Below, piece by piece: positions 43,195-53,073 of a stretch of 64,000 bases of DNA. The translations under genes were made by a program, and so were the position numbers. The DNA is taken from contig NZ_KB907791.1 in the NCBI RefSeq assembly GCF_000382205.1, positions 1 through 64,000 on the forward strand, given 5' to 3'. The notes beneath the pieces are model-generated. The model saw only the letters and a list, made by a program, of their open reading frames with translations. It made no database searches and was not told the origin of the DNA. The DNA comes from Dyadobacter beijingensis DSM 21582. GTDB taxonomy: Bacteria; Bacteroidota; Bacteroidia; Cytophagales; Spirosomataceae. Numbering within the stretch: the first letter of the stretch is position 1; every line of letters starts with the position of its first letter.

Positions 43195-44040
43195 TTATCC
43201 TTTTTCCGGCCCCGAACTTGCCCAGATCGATTCGGGAATGTCGTTCAGTTTTTTCCCTTTAAACATTCTTACAAACCGCCGCTGTTCTTCCAAACCATTT
43301 GCTTTTGCCCACCGCATGGCCGCTTTGTTCGCCACGGGAATATCGACAAAAACAGGAAGTCCGTCGTAATGATGGAGCATGGCATCGCAAAGCTGGCGGC
43401 CCGCTTCCGGCGTGGCGGCAATCGCCGGGCCGATCTGCACGGCATTGCGCCCCTTTCGGGAACCGGCGTATGCGAGACCGTCTTCGAGCAGGGAGTAATA
43501 AAATGTGTTGTCGTGCGCCAACGACTGCAAAAAAGCCTCTCGGCGGGTCGCGGTAACCCGGTAGTCGAGCCCGAACAGCGGTGCGGCCGGGGTGTGCGCC
43601 GACCACCGAACGGCCTCGTCGCCCAGTGAGCCGGGTGCTTTGGCGATGCCTTTCATGCGCACCACTTCGTATTCCTCCGCAAAGCCCAGCTTTTCGTAAA
43701 GCCCTTTGCCGAAAACGGTGGCGTCGAGGCGCTGGGTTTCGATGCCGAGGCTATCCAGGTGTGCCAGGGCATGCTCCATTAGCTTCTGCCCGATGCCCTG
43801 GTTGCGTGCGGCAGTATCCACGAGCACCATCGCGATCCACGCCACGCTGCCGAAATAGCAGGTCGTCACGGTCCCGGCCGGAATGTTGCCGCGCTCTGCC
43901 ACGAAGCAGCCTTCGGGATGGAGCGCCAGGGCGCGGTTCCAGTCGGCTTCGAGCTGGTTCCAGCCGGCCTGCTGCACGAGCTGCATTCCGAACGGGATGT
44001 CGGATGCCAGCATGGTTCTGATGATAGTGGTGTTTGCCAT
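43195..44040 (-). CDS. Double GNAT-fold N-acetyltransferase
   Basis: A 281-residue cytoplasmic protein. The first GNAT domain (about 5-135) has the acetyl-CoA loop in AARNQGIGQKLMEHAL and the C-terminal LGFAEEYEV. The second half (about 145-275) matches the C-terminal GNAT-like domain found in this two-domain group (LPVFVDIPVANKAAMRWAK, GLEEQRRFVRMFKG). The acceptor substrate is unknown. It is transcribed in the same direction as the caspase unit but is cytoplasmic and likely separate. Confidence 0.88.
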   Translation of the reverse strand: MANTTIIRTMLASDIPFGMQLVQQAGWNQLEADWNRALALHPEGCFVAERGNIPAGTVTTCYFGSVAWIAMVLVDTAARNQGIGQKLMEHALAHLDSLGIETQRLDATVFGKGLYEKLGFAEEYEVVRMKGIAKAPGSLGDEAVRWSAHTPAAPLFGLDYRVTATRREAFLQSLAHDNTFYYSLLEDGLAYAGSRKGRNAVQIGPAIAATPEAGRQLCDAMLHHYDGLPVFVDIPVANKAAMRWAKANGLEEQRRFVRMFKGKKLNDIPESIWASSGPEKG

Positions 44041-44261
44041 CTCTGATTTAAATGCGTATATAGTTAAAGGTTAGTTTTGCCGTTAGATTTCGAATTGAAA
44101 TTGGCCTGTTATTTAATGCATTGATTATTAAATTGTTGTGCCTGTTTTGTCCGATATTTAATTAAAATCTAATCACTTTCTGTCGCCGTTCCAAATCCCG
44201 AATCCCAATCTTTGTATTACTCCTGACTCTTCTTTTTGACGCAAACCTGATCGGAACAAGT

Positions 44262-44957
44262 ATGAAGATGGAGAAAACGATACTCATTATCGAGGACGAC
44301 CTGCGCATTGCGCAGAACATTTACCGGGTCCTGCAATCGGAAAATTTCGATGCGGAAATCGCGCGGGACGGGCTCACGGGCAAGAAAATGGCGCTGGAAG
44401 GCCGTTATGACCTTATTTTGCTCGACATTAACCTGCCAGGCCTGAATGGCTTCGACGTCTGCCGCCAAATCCGCGCGTTCAAGCCCTTGCTGCCCGTGAT
44501 CATGCTCACGGCTTACGGCGAGGTAGAGGACAAGGTGGAAGGCCTGGGCAAGGGTGCTACGGATTATATTGTCAAACCGTTCGATTTCAGGGAGTTGATC
44601 GCGCGCATTCACGCGGCGCTGAGGCTGGCGGGCGTGGGCAGGTCGGATGCGGGCAAGCGGGTACTGACCATCGCTGACCTGCAACTGAATGTGGATACCA
44701 AGGTGGTGACCCGCGCCGGGAAGTTTATCGGGTTGACAGCCAAGGAGTTTGCCTTGCTCGAATATTTCCTGCTGAACCCGGGGACGGTCATTTCCAAAAT
44801 GGACCTGGCGAAAAACATCTGGCACCTGAACTTCGATCCGGGGACGAATTTTGTGGAGGTGTATATCAATTACCTGCGGAAAAAGATCGATAAGGATTTC
44901 GAGGTGAAACTGATCCAGACGAGGCCGGGGCTGGGGTACATTTTAATGGAGGGTTAA
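44262..44957 (+). CDS. OmpR-family response regulator without a partner kinase
   Basis: A 231-residue protein. The receiver domain (about 1-125) has the acidic pair IIEDD, the phospho-acceptor Asp in LILLDINLPG (about 55) and Lys in FIVKPFD-like YIVKPFD. The winged-helix DNA-binding domain (about 135-230) contains TAKEFALLEYFL and the recognition region VEVYINYLRKKID. It lies about 160 nt before a metal-efflux operon, whose expression it probably controls. In related loci a histidine kinase gene follows; none is present here. AATCTTTG at 44207-44214, close to a -7 element, may be its promoter. Confidence 0.93.
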   Translation: MKMEKTILIIEDDLRIAQNIYRVLQSENFDAEIARDGLTGKKMALEGRYDLILLDINLPGLNGFDVCRQIRAFKPLLPVIMLTAYGEVEDKVEGLGKGATDYIVKPFDFRELIARIHAALRLAGVGRSDAGKRVLTIADLQLNVDTKVVTRAGKFIGLTAKEFALLEYFLLNPGTVISKMDLAKNIWHLNFDPGTNFVEVYINYLRKKIDKDFEVKLIQTRPGLGYILMEG

Positions 44958-45114
44958 TGCGGCCGAACGCATTCGGGGGCATTAAATGTGCCTTGATTGC
45001 TCTCAAATGCCTTTTTTAATTTTTTCCTAATATACTTTTAATGATTTTCTAAATGCATTCGTAATGCCGGAAACGGCTGGTTTGCCCATCTTTGCAATGT
45101 CAAAAACAAGAGTT

Positions 45115-46365
45115 ATGCGATTTTACCTGATCGGGTTACTGGCCTGTATGAGCACTGTCTCGTGGGCGCAGGATACCCTGAAAGTTACCGTCCGGCAGGC
45201 GGACAGTTTATTTTTGAAAAACAACCTGACCCTCCTCGCCGAGCGCTACCAGATCGATATCGCGAAGGCGGCGGAAATCCAGGACAAGCTTTGGGATAAT
45301 CCCAACCTGAACGTCGAACTGAGCGCTTACAACCCTTCGCGGGGCTGGCTGGACGTGGGCCGCGGCGGGCAGAAATTTATCAGTTTGCAGCAGGTGATCA
45401 CCCGCGCCGGGAAGCGAACGAAACAGGTAGCGCTGGATGTGGAAACGACACGGAAGACCGGGCTGGAATTTTTCGATCTCGCCCGGACGCTGAAATTCGA
45501 CCTCCGGCAGATCTTTTTCGAAACCTGGTTCCTCAACCAGACGCTGCAATTGCTGGACAGCCAGATCGGAACGCTGGGGACCACCGTTGATGCGTTCGAC
45601 CGGGAATACGGCCGTAACAATGTGTCGCTCAAAGAAGTGGTGCGTTTGAAGGCATTGCTTTTCCAGCTGCGTAACAACCGGGCCGATATTCTTTTTGAAA
45701 TGACTGAAAATCAGCGGGACTTGCGTATCTATTTCAACAGCGAGGCATTTGTGGTGCCGGTGATCGACAGTACCGATATGGCACGCTACCAGCTGGGCGC
45801 GCAAACGCCCGATCAGCTCCGCGACCTCGCATTACTCCGCCGCACCGACCTGCGCGTGGCCGAATCGAGCGTGAAGCAGGCAGAATTGAACTATAATCTG
45901 CAAAAAGCATTGGCCAAACCCAACGTGCAGGTAGGGGCGGTGTACGACCAGGCGAGTAACTACCAGTTCCATTATTTTGGTATTTCGGCGGCGATGGACC
46001 TGCCGTTTTTCAACCGGAATCAGGGGAATATCCGCGCCGCCAAAAGCGGGATCAATTATTTCAAAACGCAGGAAACGGCAAAACGCAACAGCATCGCCAA
46101 CGAGGTGAATGCCGCCTGGAACAAGGTAACCGTCGCTGAGAATACCTTCCGGAGCGTGGAGGAGCGATTTACCGACCAGTTTTTGCTGCTTAACCGCGGC
46201 ATGTACGACAATTTTCAGAAAAGAAATATAACCCTCCTCGAATTCATTGATTTTATCGAAACCTACAACGAAACCGTCCGCGAGTTCAACCGGCTGCAAT
46301 CCGATCGCGTGAAGGTGTACGAGGAACTGAACTTCGTCGTAGGAGAGGAGTTATTCGGCTTTTAA
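45115..46365 (+). CDS. czcC: TolC-family outer-membrane efflux channel (CzcC/CusC type)
   Basis: A 416-residue protein. The ATG at 45115 is chosen because the frame from 45064 would put 17 residues before the signal peptide, and CATCTTTG at 45087-45094 looks like a -7 element. The signal ends SWAQ. The mature protein has long helices of the TolC fold (ERYQIDIAKAAEIQDKLWDNPNL, a repeat-like alternation of alpha-helical hairpins and strands). It forms the outer-membrane exit of the CzcCBA pump, 15 nt before the adaptor gene. Confidence 0.9.
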   Translation: MRFYLIGLLACMSTVSWAQDTLKVTVRQADSLFLKNNLTLLAERYQIDIAKAAEIQDKLWDNPNLNVELSAYNPSRGWLDVGRGGQKFISLQQVITRAGKRTKQVALDVETTRKTGLEFFDLARTLKFDLRQIFFETWFLNQTLQLLDSQIGTLGTTVDAFDREYGRNNVSLKEVVRLKALLFQLRNNRADILFEMTENQRDLRIYFNSEAFVVPVIDSTDMARYQLGAQTPDQLRDLALLRRTDLRVAESSVKQAELNYNLQKALAKPNVQVGAVYDQASNYQFHYFGISAAMDLPFFNRNQGNIRAAKSGINYFKTQETAKRNSIANEVNAAWNKVTVAENTFRSVEERFTDQFLLLNRGMYDNFQKRNITLLEFIDFIETYNETVREFNRLQSDRVKVYEELNFVVGEELFGF

Positions 46366-46380
46366 ACTATCAAAAACACA

Positions 46381-47469
46381 ATGCGAAAAATAGCTTTTGC
46401 CATTCTGGGCGGAATGGTAGCCGTGTGGACTACGTCCTGTGAGAAGCAAACCGGCCAGCAGGAAGAGTCGAAGGCATTCATGCTTTCGGATTCGATGATG
46501 CGGCAGATCGTACTCGATACCGTGCGCACCGAAACCGTACGTAATGAACTGACGCTCGTAGGTAAGGTGGTGCCGGATGAAAACCGCGTGATCCGCGTGT
46601 TTCCACTCGTGGGCGGGAATGTGGAGGACGTGAAGGTGGAGCTGGGCGACCATGTACGCAAAGGGCAGGAACTGGCTACGATCCGCTCCGGCGAAGTGGC
46701 GGACCTGGAACGGCAGCTCATTGAAGCGCAGTCGGACCTGCTTATTGCGCAGAAAAACCTGTCGTCCACCGAAGATCTGTTTGAAAGCAAGCTGGTACCC
46801 GAGCGCGATGTGATCACGGCGCGGCAGATGGTCGATAAGTCGCAGGCCGAGCTGGACCGCGTGAAAACCGTTTTCTCGATTTACGGCGTTTCCAAATCCG
46901 CCGGTTACGTGGTACGCTCGCCGATCGACGGATTTATCGTTGACAAAAACGTGAACCGCGGCACGCAGCTGCGTTCCGACAATGCGGAAAGCCTTTTCAC
47001 CGTCGGCCAGATTTCCGACGTGTGGGTGATGGCAAATGTGAACGAGAGCGATATTCCCAAAATCCATCTGGGCATGCCGGCGGACATCAAGACGATCAGC
47101 TTCCCCGACGAAGTTTTCAAGGGAAAAGTCGACAAGATTTACAATGTCCTCGACCCGGAGACGCGCGCGATGAAGATCCGCATCCAGCTTTCGAATGCGA
47201 GCTACCGTTTGAAACCTGAAATGCACGCCACGGTAAATCTCAATTTCGAGGAAAAGGAAAGCATGCATTCGATACCGTCCCGCGCGGTGATTTTCGACCG
47301 AAGCAAAAACTGGGTACTGGTATTCACCAGCAAAAGCAAGATCGAAGCCAGGCCCATCGAAGTTTTCCGCAACCTTTCCAAACGCGCCTACGTGCGCAGC
47401 GGGCTCGCGGACGGGGAAAGGATAGTGTCTCAGAATCAGTTGCTTATCTATAATGCGCTAAATCAATGA
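46381..47469 (+). CDS. czcB: RND efflux periplasmic adaptor, lipoprotein (CzcB/CusB type)
   Basis: A 362-residue lipoprotein (lipobox WTTSC, Cys20). The adaptor order is visible: beta-barrel and lipoyl strands (FPLVGGNVEDVKVELGDHVRKGQ), an alpha-helical hairpin (LERQLIEAQSDLLIAQKNL), the second lipoyl half (VRSPIDGFIVDKNVNRGTQL) and a membrane-proximal domain. It links the inner-membrane pump to the TolC channel. No His/Met-rich metal-binding N-terminus is obvious. The gene is co-transcribed with those on either side. Confidence 0.93.
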   Translation: MRKIAFAILGGMVAVWTTSCEKQTGQQEESKAFMLSDSMMRQIVLDTVRTETVRNELTLVGKVVPDENRVIRVFPLVGGNVEDVKVELGDHVRKGQELATIRSGEVADLERQLIEAQSDLLIAQKNLSSTEDLFESKLVPERDVITARQMVDKSQAELDRVKTVFSIYGVSKSAGYVVRSPIDGFIVDKNVNRGTQLRSDNAESLFTVGQISDVWVMANVNESDIPKIHLGMPADIKTISFPDEVFKGKVDKIYNVLDPETRAMKIRIQLSNASYRLKPEMHATVNLNFEEKESMHSIPSRAVIFDRSKNWVLVFTSKSKIEARPIEVFRNLSKRAYVRSGLADGERIVSQNQLLIYNALNQ

Positions 47470-47539
47470 GTGAGTAGTCAAGGATTGTCAAGTGTTACGC
47501 CTGACCTCCTGACTAATTCCAATCATTCAAAATTATCTC

Positions 47540-50500
47540 ATGAACAAATTCATCAGAGGAATCGTCGGCTTCTCTCTCCGGAACCGCTTTTTCATATTTT
47601 TCCTGACCGGGCTGCTGGTGGTGGCGGGCGTTGCGAGCTATCGGGCAACGCCGCTGGAAGCATTTCCGGACATTACCAACACGCAGATCATCATCGTTTC
47701 GCAATGGAACGGGCGTAGCGCCGAGGAGATCGAACGCTTTGTGACGCAGCCGGTCGAGATTGCCATGAACTCCGTACAGAAAAAGGCCAATGTGCGGAGC
47801 GTGACCATGTTCGGGCTGTCGGTAATCAAAATCATTTTCGACGACGGTGTCGAGGACTTCTTTGCGCGACAGCAGGTGAACAACCAGCTTCGTACCGTAT
47901 CGCTGCCGGATGGCGTAGATCCCGAAGTACAGCCGCCTTACGGGCCTACGGGCGAGATTTTCAGGTATACCCTCGAAAGTAAGGACCGCGACAGCCGCGA
48001 ACTGCTCACATTGCAGAACTGGGTCATCGACAGGCAGTTGCGGAGCGTACCGGGCGTGGCCGACGTGGTCGCATTCGGCGGTCGCGAAAAGATCTACGAG
48101 GTGCAGGTGAACCCTACGGCGTTGCAGAAGTACAACATCACACCGTTGGACGTTTACGAGGCGGTTACCAAAAGCAATATCAATGTCGGCGGGGATGTGA
48201 TCGAGAAAAACGGCCAGGCGTACGTGGTGCGCGGAATCGGGCTGCTGGAATCGGCGCAGGACATCGAGAATATCATTGTCGAATACGTGAAGGATTACCC
48301 CGTGCTCGTGAGGCATGTCGCGGACGTGAAGGAGTCGGACCTGCCGCGTGTGGGACAGGTGGGGCTGGATGGCAGGGACGACGTCGTGGAGGGCATTGTC
48401 GTACAGCGAAAAGGCGAGAACCCCAGCGAGGTATTGGCGCGTATCAAGGAGAAAATCACCGAATTGAATACCAAAATACTGCCGCCGGACGTGAAAATGA
48501 AGACCTTTTACGACCGCGACAACCTCATCGAGTTCTGCGCGGATACCGTGAAGCATAACCTCGTGGAAGGCATTGTGTTCGTGACCGTGATCGTGTTCCT
48601 TTTCATGGCCGACTGGCGCACGACCGTTATCGTGTCGATCATTATCCCGCTTGCATTGCTGTTTGCATTTACCTGTTTGTATCTCAAAGGCATGTCGGCG
48701 AACCTGCTCTCGATGGGGGCGATCGACTTCGGGATCATCATCGATGGGGCCGTGGTGATGGTGGAAGGCGTGTTCGTCGCGCTGGACCACCTGGCGCACA
48801 AGCGGGGAATGGAAAAATTCAACCGTTTGTCGAAGTTAGGTTTGATCAAAAAGACGGGCGGAGAGCTCGGGAAGGCCATTTTCTTTTCCAAACTCATCAT
48901 TATTACGGCATTGATCCCCATTTTCAGTTTTCAGAAAGTGGAGGGCAAAATGTTCAGCCCGCTGGCTTACACGCTGGGTTTCGCATTGCTGGGCGCATTG
49001 TTTTATACGCTGACGCTGGTTCCGGTGCTATGCTCGTTTTTGTTGAATAAAAATGTGCGCGAGAAGAACAATCCGGTCGTCAATTTCTTCGATAAAACCG
49101 TTTCGAGGGGCTTTGAATGGTGCTATGCCCATAAAAAGATCAGTATGATCGCCGCCACGGCCTTCCTGGGTATCTCGCTTTTCTCGGCAACCTTGCTGGG
49201 TACCGAATTTTTGCCCCAGCTCAACGAGGGTGCATTGTGGGTGACGGCCGAACTGCCGATGAGCATGTCGCTGCCCGAAAGCGTGAAAATGTCGCAAAAG
49301 ATCCGCCGCGATCTCAACACATTCCCCGAAGTGAAGCAGGTGCTTTCCCAGGTAGGCCGCTCCAACGACGGAACCGATCCTAACGGCTTCTATTTTTGTC
49401 AGTTCCAGGTGGATTTGGTGCCGCAAAAGGAATGGAAACGGAAGATCAGCGTGGAGCAGCTGACCGATGAAATGAACAAGCGGCTCAGTAACTATCCCGG
49501 CGTTTTGTACAACTATTCGCAGCCGATCGTCGACAATGTGGCTGAGGCGGTAGCAGGTTACAAGGCGAGCAATGGGATCAAAATATTCGGTTCCGACTTG
49601 CAGGAGCTGGAAAAATACGCCAGCGTGGCGATGGACGCCGTGCGGAATGTGGACGGTATCAAGGACCTGGGCCTGATCCGCAACATCGGTCAGCCGGAGA
49701 TCAGCGTGATCCTGCACGACCATAAAATGGCCCAATACGGCGTCAGTACCGCCGATGCCCAGGCGGTGATCGAAATGGCGATCGGCGGGAAAACGGCCTC
49801 CATTCTCTACGAAGGCGAGCGGAAATTCGACATCCGTTTGCGCTACAAGCAGGAATACCGCGCCGACGAGCAGAGCATTCAACAGCTCATGGTACCCACG
49901 CTCACGGGCAGCAAAATTCCTTTGAAAGAGATCGCGACGATCCGCAAAATCACCGGGCCCGCATTCGTTTACCGGGATAATAACAAGCGGTTTATCGGTG
50001 TTAAATTTTCTGTCCGCGGCAGAGATCTCGGCGGAACGATCGCAGAGGCACAACAGCGCGTGAAGGAGAAACTGACCGATCTGCCCAAAGGCTACTCGGT
50101 GGAATGGGTGGGCGAGTTTGAAAACCAGGTACGCGCCACCGACCGCCTCGCGCAGGTGGTGCCCGTGAGCCTTATCGGGATCTTCATTCTGCTCTTCATG
50201 ATGTTCAGCAATGCCAAAGACGCCGGTCTTGTGCTCGCTAATGTACCATTCGCGCTGGTAGGCGGGATCCTCGCGCTGCACGTCACGCACATGAACTTCG
50301 GGATTTCGGCGGGTGTCGGATTCATCGCGCTGTTCGGGTTATGCGTTCAGAATGGGGTGATACTGATCTCGGTGTTCAATAAAAACCTGGCCGCGCGGAT
50401 GCCGCTGGAAGAGGCGGTACGGCAGGGCGTGAAATCGCGGATCAGGCCGGTGGTGATGACGGCGTTGATGGCGGCGATCGGCCTGCTGCCCGCGGCCATG

Positions 50501-50659
50501 TCTACCGGAATCGGCTCCGAAACCCAGAAGCCGCTGGCCATCGTGGTGATCGGCGGGCTCATCACGGCGACGATCCTGACCCTGCTCGTTTTCCCGATCA
50601 TTTACACGTTTTTTAACCGGAAAAAACAGGGCAGGGCACCGCGTGCAGCCGCAGCCTGA
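47540..50659 (+). CDS. czcA: Heavy-metal RND efflux pump (CzcA type)
   Basis: A 1,039-residue inner-membrane pump with the RND layout of twelve membrane helices and two large periplasmic loops. In helix IV DFGIIIDGAVVMVE gives Asp396, Asp402 and Glu409, the positions of the essential D402/D408/E415 in Cupriavidus CzcA. This matches the divalent cation (Co, Zn, Cd) subgroup rather than the copper/silver CusA subgroup. It is proton-driven. The gene follows the adaptor gene by 70 nt. Substrate is inferred from the motif. Confidence 0.94.
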   Translation: MNKFIRGIVGFSLRNRFFIFFLTGLLVVAGVASYRATPLEAFPDITNTQIIIVSQWNGRSAEEIERFVTQPVEIAMNSVQKKANVRSVTMFGLSVIKIIFDDGVEDFFARQQVNNQLRTVSLPDGVDPEVQPPYGPTGEIFRYTLESKDRDSRELLTLQNWVIDRQLRSVPGVADVVAFGGREKIYEVQVNPTALQKYNITPLDVYEAVTKSNINVGGDVIEKNGQAYVVRGIGLLESAQDIENIIVEYVKDYPVLVRHVADVKESDLPRVGQVGLDGRDDVVEGIVVQRKGENPSEVLARIKEKITELNTKILPPDVKMKTFYDRDNLIEFCADTVKHNLVEGIVFVTVIVFLFMADWRTTVIVSIIIPLALLFAFTCLYLKGMSANLLSMGAIDFGIIIDGAVVMVEGVFVALDHLAHKRGMEKFNRLSKLGLIKKTGGELGKAIFFSKLIIITALIPIFSFQKVEGKMFSPLAYTLGFALLGALFYTLTLVPVLCSFLLNKNVREKNNPVVNFFDKTVSRGFEWCYAHKKISMIAATAFLGISLFSATLLGTEFLPQLNEGALWVTAELPMSMSLPESVKMSQKIRRDLNTFPEVKQVLSQVGRSNDGTDPNGFYFCQFQVDLVPQKEWKRKISVEQLTDEMNKRLSNYPGVLYNYSQPIVDNVAEAVAGYKASNGIKIFGSDLQELEKYASVAMDAVRNVDGIKDLGLIRNIGQPEISVILHDHKMAQYGVSTADAQAVIEMAIGGKTASILYEGERKFDIRLRYKQEYRADEQSIQQLMVPTLTGSKIPLKEIATIRKITGPAFVYRDNNKRFIGVKFSVRGRDLGGTIAEAQQRVKEKLTDLPKGYSVEWVGEFENQVRATDRLAQVVPVSLIGIFILLFMMFSNAKDAGLVLANVPFALVGGILALHVTHMNFGISAGVGFIALFGLCVQNGVILISVFNKNLAARMPLEEAVRQGVKSRIRPVVMTALMAAIGLLPAAMSTGIGSETQKPLAIVVIGGLITATILTLLVFPIIYTFFNRKKQGRAPRAAAA

Positions 50660-50740
50660 CCGGTAGGGTCCGGTATTGGATGAAAAATTTCACATAACCT
50701 ATATAATTCATTTTCAGGATGACAGTGCCGGGCCGGTACT

Positions 50741-50748
50741 ACTTTTGC
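50741..50748 (+). promoter_or_regulatory. -7 element of the lipoprotein gene at 50818
   Basis: TACTTTTG is a perfect TAnnTTTG octamer about 70 nt before the ATG. The -33 element is not clear. Confidence 0.45.
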
Positions 50749-50817
50749 AGCGAGCTTTCCAACCAATGCAATGGGGTTTTGCATCACTAAGCTGATTTTA
50801 AAACCAAATAAAAGCTC

Positions 50818-51528
50818 ATGAAAAAGTTAGTGCTAATGCTCGGACTGCCGTTCCTGTTTCTCGCCTGCAACGACGACGATGCCGACGTCGTGCTGCCGCC
50901 GCAGTTCGAACTGAACGACCAGTTCAATGGCGACAAGAGGGGTTGGACAGCCGGGTTTTCCGACCACCCCGTGAAAATGGATACGGATTGGAAGCTGGAA
51001 GAAGGCATCGCCAACCTGCCCGCGCCGCTCGACACCCAGAAGAAAGGTTTCCGCATTTCGGGCAATAACCACAGCGACGACCTGTTTATGTATTTCAAAA
51101 AGAAAATGGCAGGACTGAAACCGAACACGGAATACACGGCGGCATTCGCGCTGGAATTCGCTTCGGACGCGCCATCGGAAGGCTGGGCCGGGGTAGGCGG
51201 CGCGCCTAATGCCGTCAGCGTGGGCATCGGCGTGGTACCCGTCGAACCGAAAAGCACCGTCGATAACCTGGACCACTACCGCATGAACATCGACAAAATC
51301 CAGCAGAAAAACGACGGCAAAGACATGAAGGTGATCGGTGACATCGGTAACGGCACCGACAAGGTAGGCTATAAACTCCTGACCAAAACCGGAGAATTCA
51401 AAGGTAAAACAGATGCCAACGGCAACCTTTGGCTCATCTTCGGCACCGACTCCGGTTTCGAAGCGACCACAACGCTGTATTATACTTCTGTAAAAGTGAA
51501 ACTGACGGAAGGTGCTGCCGTGAAGTGA
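50818..51528 (+). CDS. Lipoprotein of unknown function
   Basis: A 236-residue lipoprotein (lipobox FLFLAC, Cys17, followed by an acidic run NDDDADVV typical of surface-exposed Bacteroidota lipoproteins). The body looks like a beta-sandwich (LNDQFNGDKRGWTAGFSDHP, AAFALEFASDAPSEGWAGV). I recognise no family. It has its own promoter and a strong terminator. The acidic stretch after Cys may be an export signal to the cell surface. Confidence 0.75.
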   Translation: MKKLVLMLGLPFLFLACNDDDADVVLPPQFELNDQFNGDKRGWTAGFSDHPVKMDTDWKLEEGIANLPAPLDTQKKGFRISGNNHSDDLFMYFKKKMAGLKPNTEYTAAFALEFASDAPSEGWAGVGGAPNAVSVGIGVVPVEPKSTVDNLDHYRMNIDKIQQKNDGKDMKVIGDIGNGTDKVGYKLLTKTGEFKGKTDANGNLWLIFGTDSGFEATTTLYYTSVKVKLTEGAAVK

Positions 51529-51550
51529 TTGTTGTAAATGAATGGAATGG

Positions 51551-51580
51551 AGCGCGGCAGGTATCTGCCGCGCTTTTTTT
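51551..51580 (+). terminator. Rho-independent terminator after the 50818 lipoprotein gene
   Basis: A perfect 10-bp stem (AGCGCGGCAG 51551-51560 with CTGCCGCGCT 51565-51574) has a 4-nt loop GTAT and is followed by seven T. Confidence 0.92.
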
Positions 51581-51590
51581 ATACAATCTT

Positions 51591-52010
51591 TTAAAGAATC
51601 TTGTGGAGAATGAGCTTGATAACCAACGTCGAATCGGGATGTACATTCGGCGGGTAACCGGAGCGTTTGACCAGTTGCGGTGGCGCTATGATCCTCTTCA
51701 CTTCGCCTTCACGCATACCTAGAATGGCCTCATCGACCGCCTGCGTTGCCTGATTGCCGCCGATGAGCACCTTTACGGGTGTGGTAGAATTTTCGTTGGA
51801 ATAAAGTACTTCTCCCGTCCGGTAGCTGGTTGTTTCGAAAAGCAAGACATGTTGTCCGGTCTGCGCCTTCGGTCCATGGCCTTTGATTAATACCACATAT
51901 TGAAAGCCGGACGGAGACCGTTTTGTCTTGCTGGCTGAACAGGAAAGCAACGATGCAGCCGTAAACAGGGTCAGTGCTTTGACCAAAGAAAACAAATGTG
52001 TCCTGTACAT
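51591..52010 (-). CDS. FKBP-type peptidyl-prolyl isomerase lipoprotein
   Basis: A 139-residue protein with lipobox SLLSC (Cys24). The FKBP domain is compact: FQYVVLIKGHGPKAQTGQHV, the substrate-pocket segment VDEAILGMREGEVKRIIAPP, and YPPNVHPDSTLVIKLIL at the end. It probably catalyses proline isomerisation in periplasmic or surface protein folding. It lacks a dimerisation domain, unlike FkpA. Start at 52010; the gene is monocistronic and convergent with the lipoprotein gene. Confidence 0.85.
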   Translation of the reverse strand: MYRTHLFSLVKALTLFTAASLLSCSASKTKRSPSGFQYVVLIKGHGPKAQTGQHVLLFETTSYRTGEVLYSNENSTTPVKVLIGGNQATQAVDEAILGMREGEVKRIIAPPQLVKRSGYPPNVHPDSTLVIKLILHKIL

Positions 52011-52125
52011 ATTGGGTCAGTTTTGGAGCATCCAAACTAAAACAGGGCACAGGCCGTGCAAAGGCTTTTTTGTAAAACAATGTAAACAACGTGTAAAATT
52101 TACCGCCGTCAGTCTTATACCTTTT

Positions 52126-53073
52126 ATGTTGAGTAGATTAACGTTTTGTATGTCTGTCTGCATGCTGCTCGCCGGTTGCGACAATGCGGATTATTCGCTC
52201 GATAAATCCATTCCGAGACTGCAATCGCCGGGTGACTCAATTGCCTGGATCAGAACAAAATGGCGAAACGGTTTGCACATCGAGACGGTTTTTTACGATC
52301 GGCAAAACCGCGTGCTCGAATCATTCAACTTCGGCCGTTCAAGCCGGAAGGTGCTGAATTTTTATGAAAAGGATATGTTGGTGAAATCGATCAGCTATTG
52401 GCACGGGGATAGCGATGAATTGAACACAGCTGGCGTCGACACCACTTGGTATGAATATGACAAAAATGCTAGACTGGTCGTCGAAAAGCATCGCCACGGG
52501 TTTATACCCAAGAACAACAATTCCGGTATTGGCGGCGGATACACTGTCGCACTAAGATATACAACCACAGGCGACACAGTTAAAACCAGCGGGGCAAATG
52601 TGATTGAGCCAGGCAATATAACCGATATAGAACGCTGGGAACGGGACGGTAAGGCGCGAATCACGAGTCATTTTAAATTGTACATCCTGCACAAACCACA
52701 GAACGACACGACAGATTTTTTTACACGCAAGTATGCCTACGACGTCGACGGGAAACTTAAAATGGCATGGTTCGGGCATATGTATTTAAAGCGGTATTAT
52801 TCCGCAGCAGGTCCTGACACAATCTGGTACAGCTACGACAAGCAAAACCGCGTCGTAAAGGAACGGCACCGCTACACGACTAACATGCGGAACAAACAGG
52901 AGATTGACACAACACAAATACCGAAACCTGAAATGGATTATATCAGAAAATGCAGAAAGGGTTTTTTTGAAGGTGATGGTTATTTTCCAAAGAACGAAAA
53001 GGTTGATATAATAGAATACCGTTACGAGCAATTCGATCCCCAAACGCATAGCAACCTGAACATTCCCTATTGA
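52126..53073 (+). CDS. YD-repeat-like lipoprotein
   Basis: A 315-residue protein from the ATG at 52126; the open frame extends further 5' but without a signal. The lipobox LLAGC sets Cys17. It contains several short repeats of the type YDxxNRxxxE seen in YD/RHS-like proteins (FYDRQNRVLESFNFG, YEYDKNARLVVEK, YSYDKQNRVVKER). No toxin domain or RHS core is present. It resembles small surface lipoproteins of Bacteroidota. The gene has a higher A+T content than its neighbours and overlaps the convergent hydrolase gene by 7 bp. Confidence 0.7.
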   Translation: MLSRLTFCMSVCMLLAGCDNADYSLDKSIPRLQSPGDSIAWIRTKWRNGLHIETVFYDRQNRVLESFNFGRSSRKVLNFYEKDMLVKSISYWHGDSDELNTAGVDTTWYEYDKNARLVVEKHRHGFIPKNNNSGIGGGYTVALRYTTTGDTVKTSGANVIEPGNITDIERWERDGKARITSHFKLYILHKPQNDTTDFFTRKYAYDVDGKLKMAWFGHMYLKRYYSAAGPDTIWYSYDKQNRVVKERHRYTTNMRNKQEIDTTQIPKPEMDYIRKCRKGFFEGDGYFPKNEKVDIIEYRYEQFDPQTHSNLNIPY

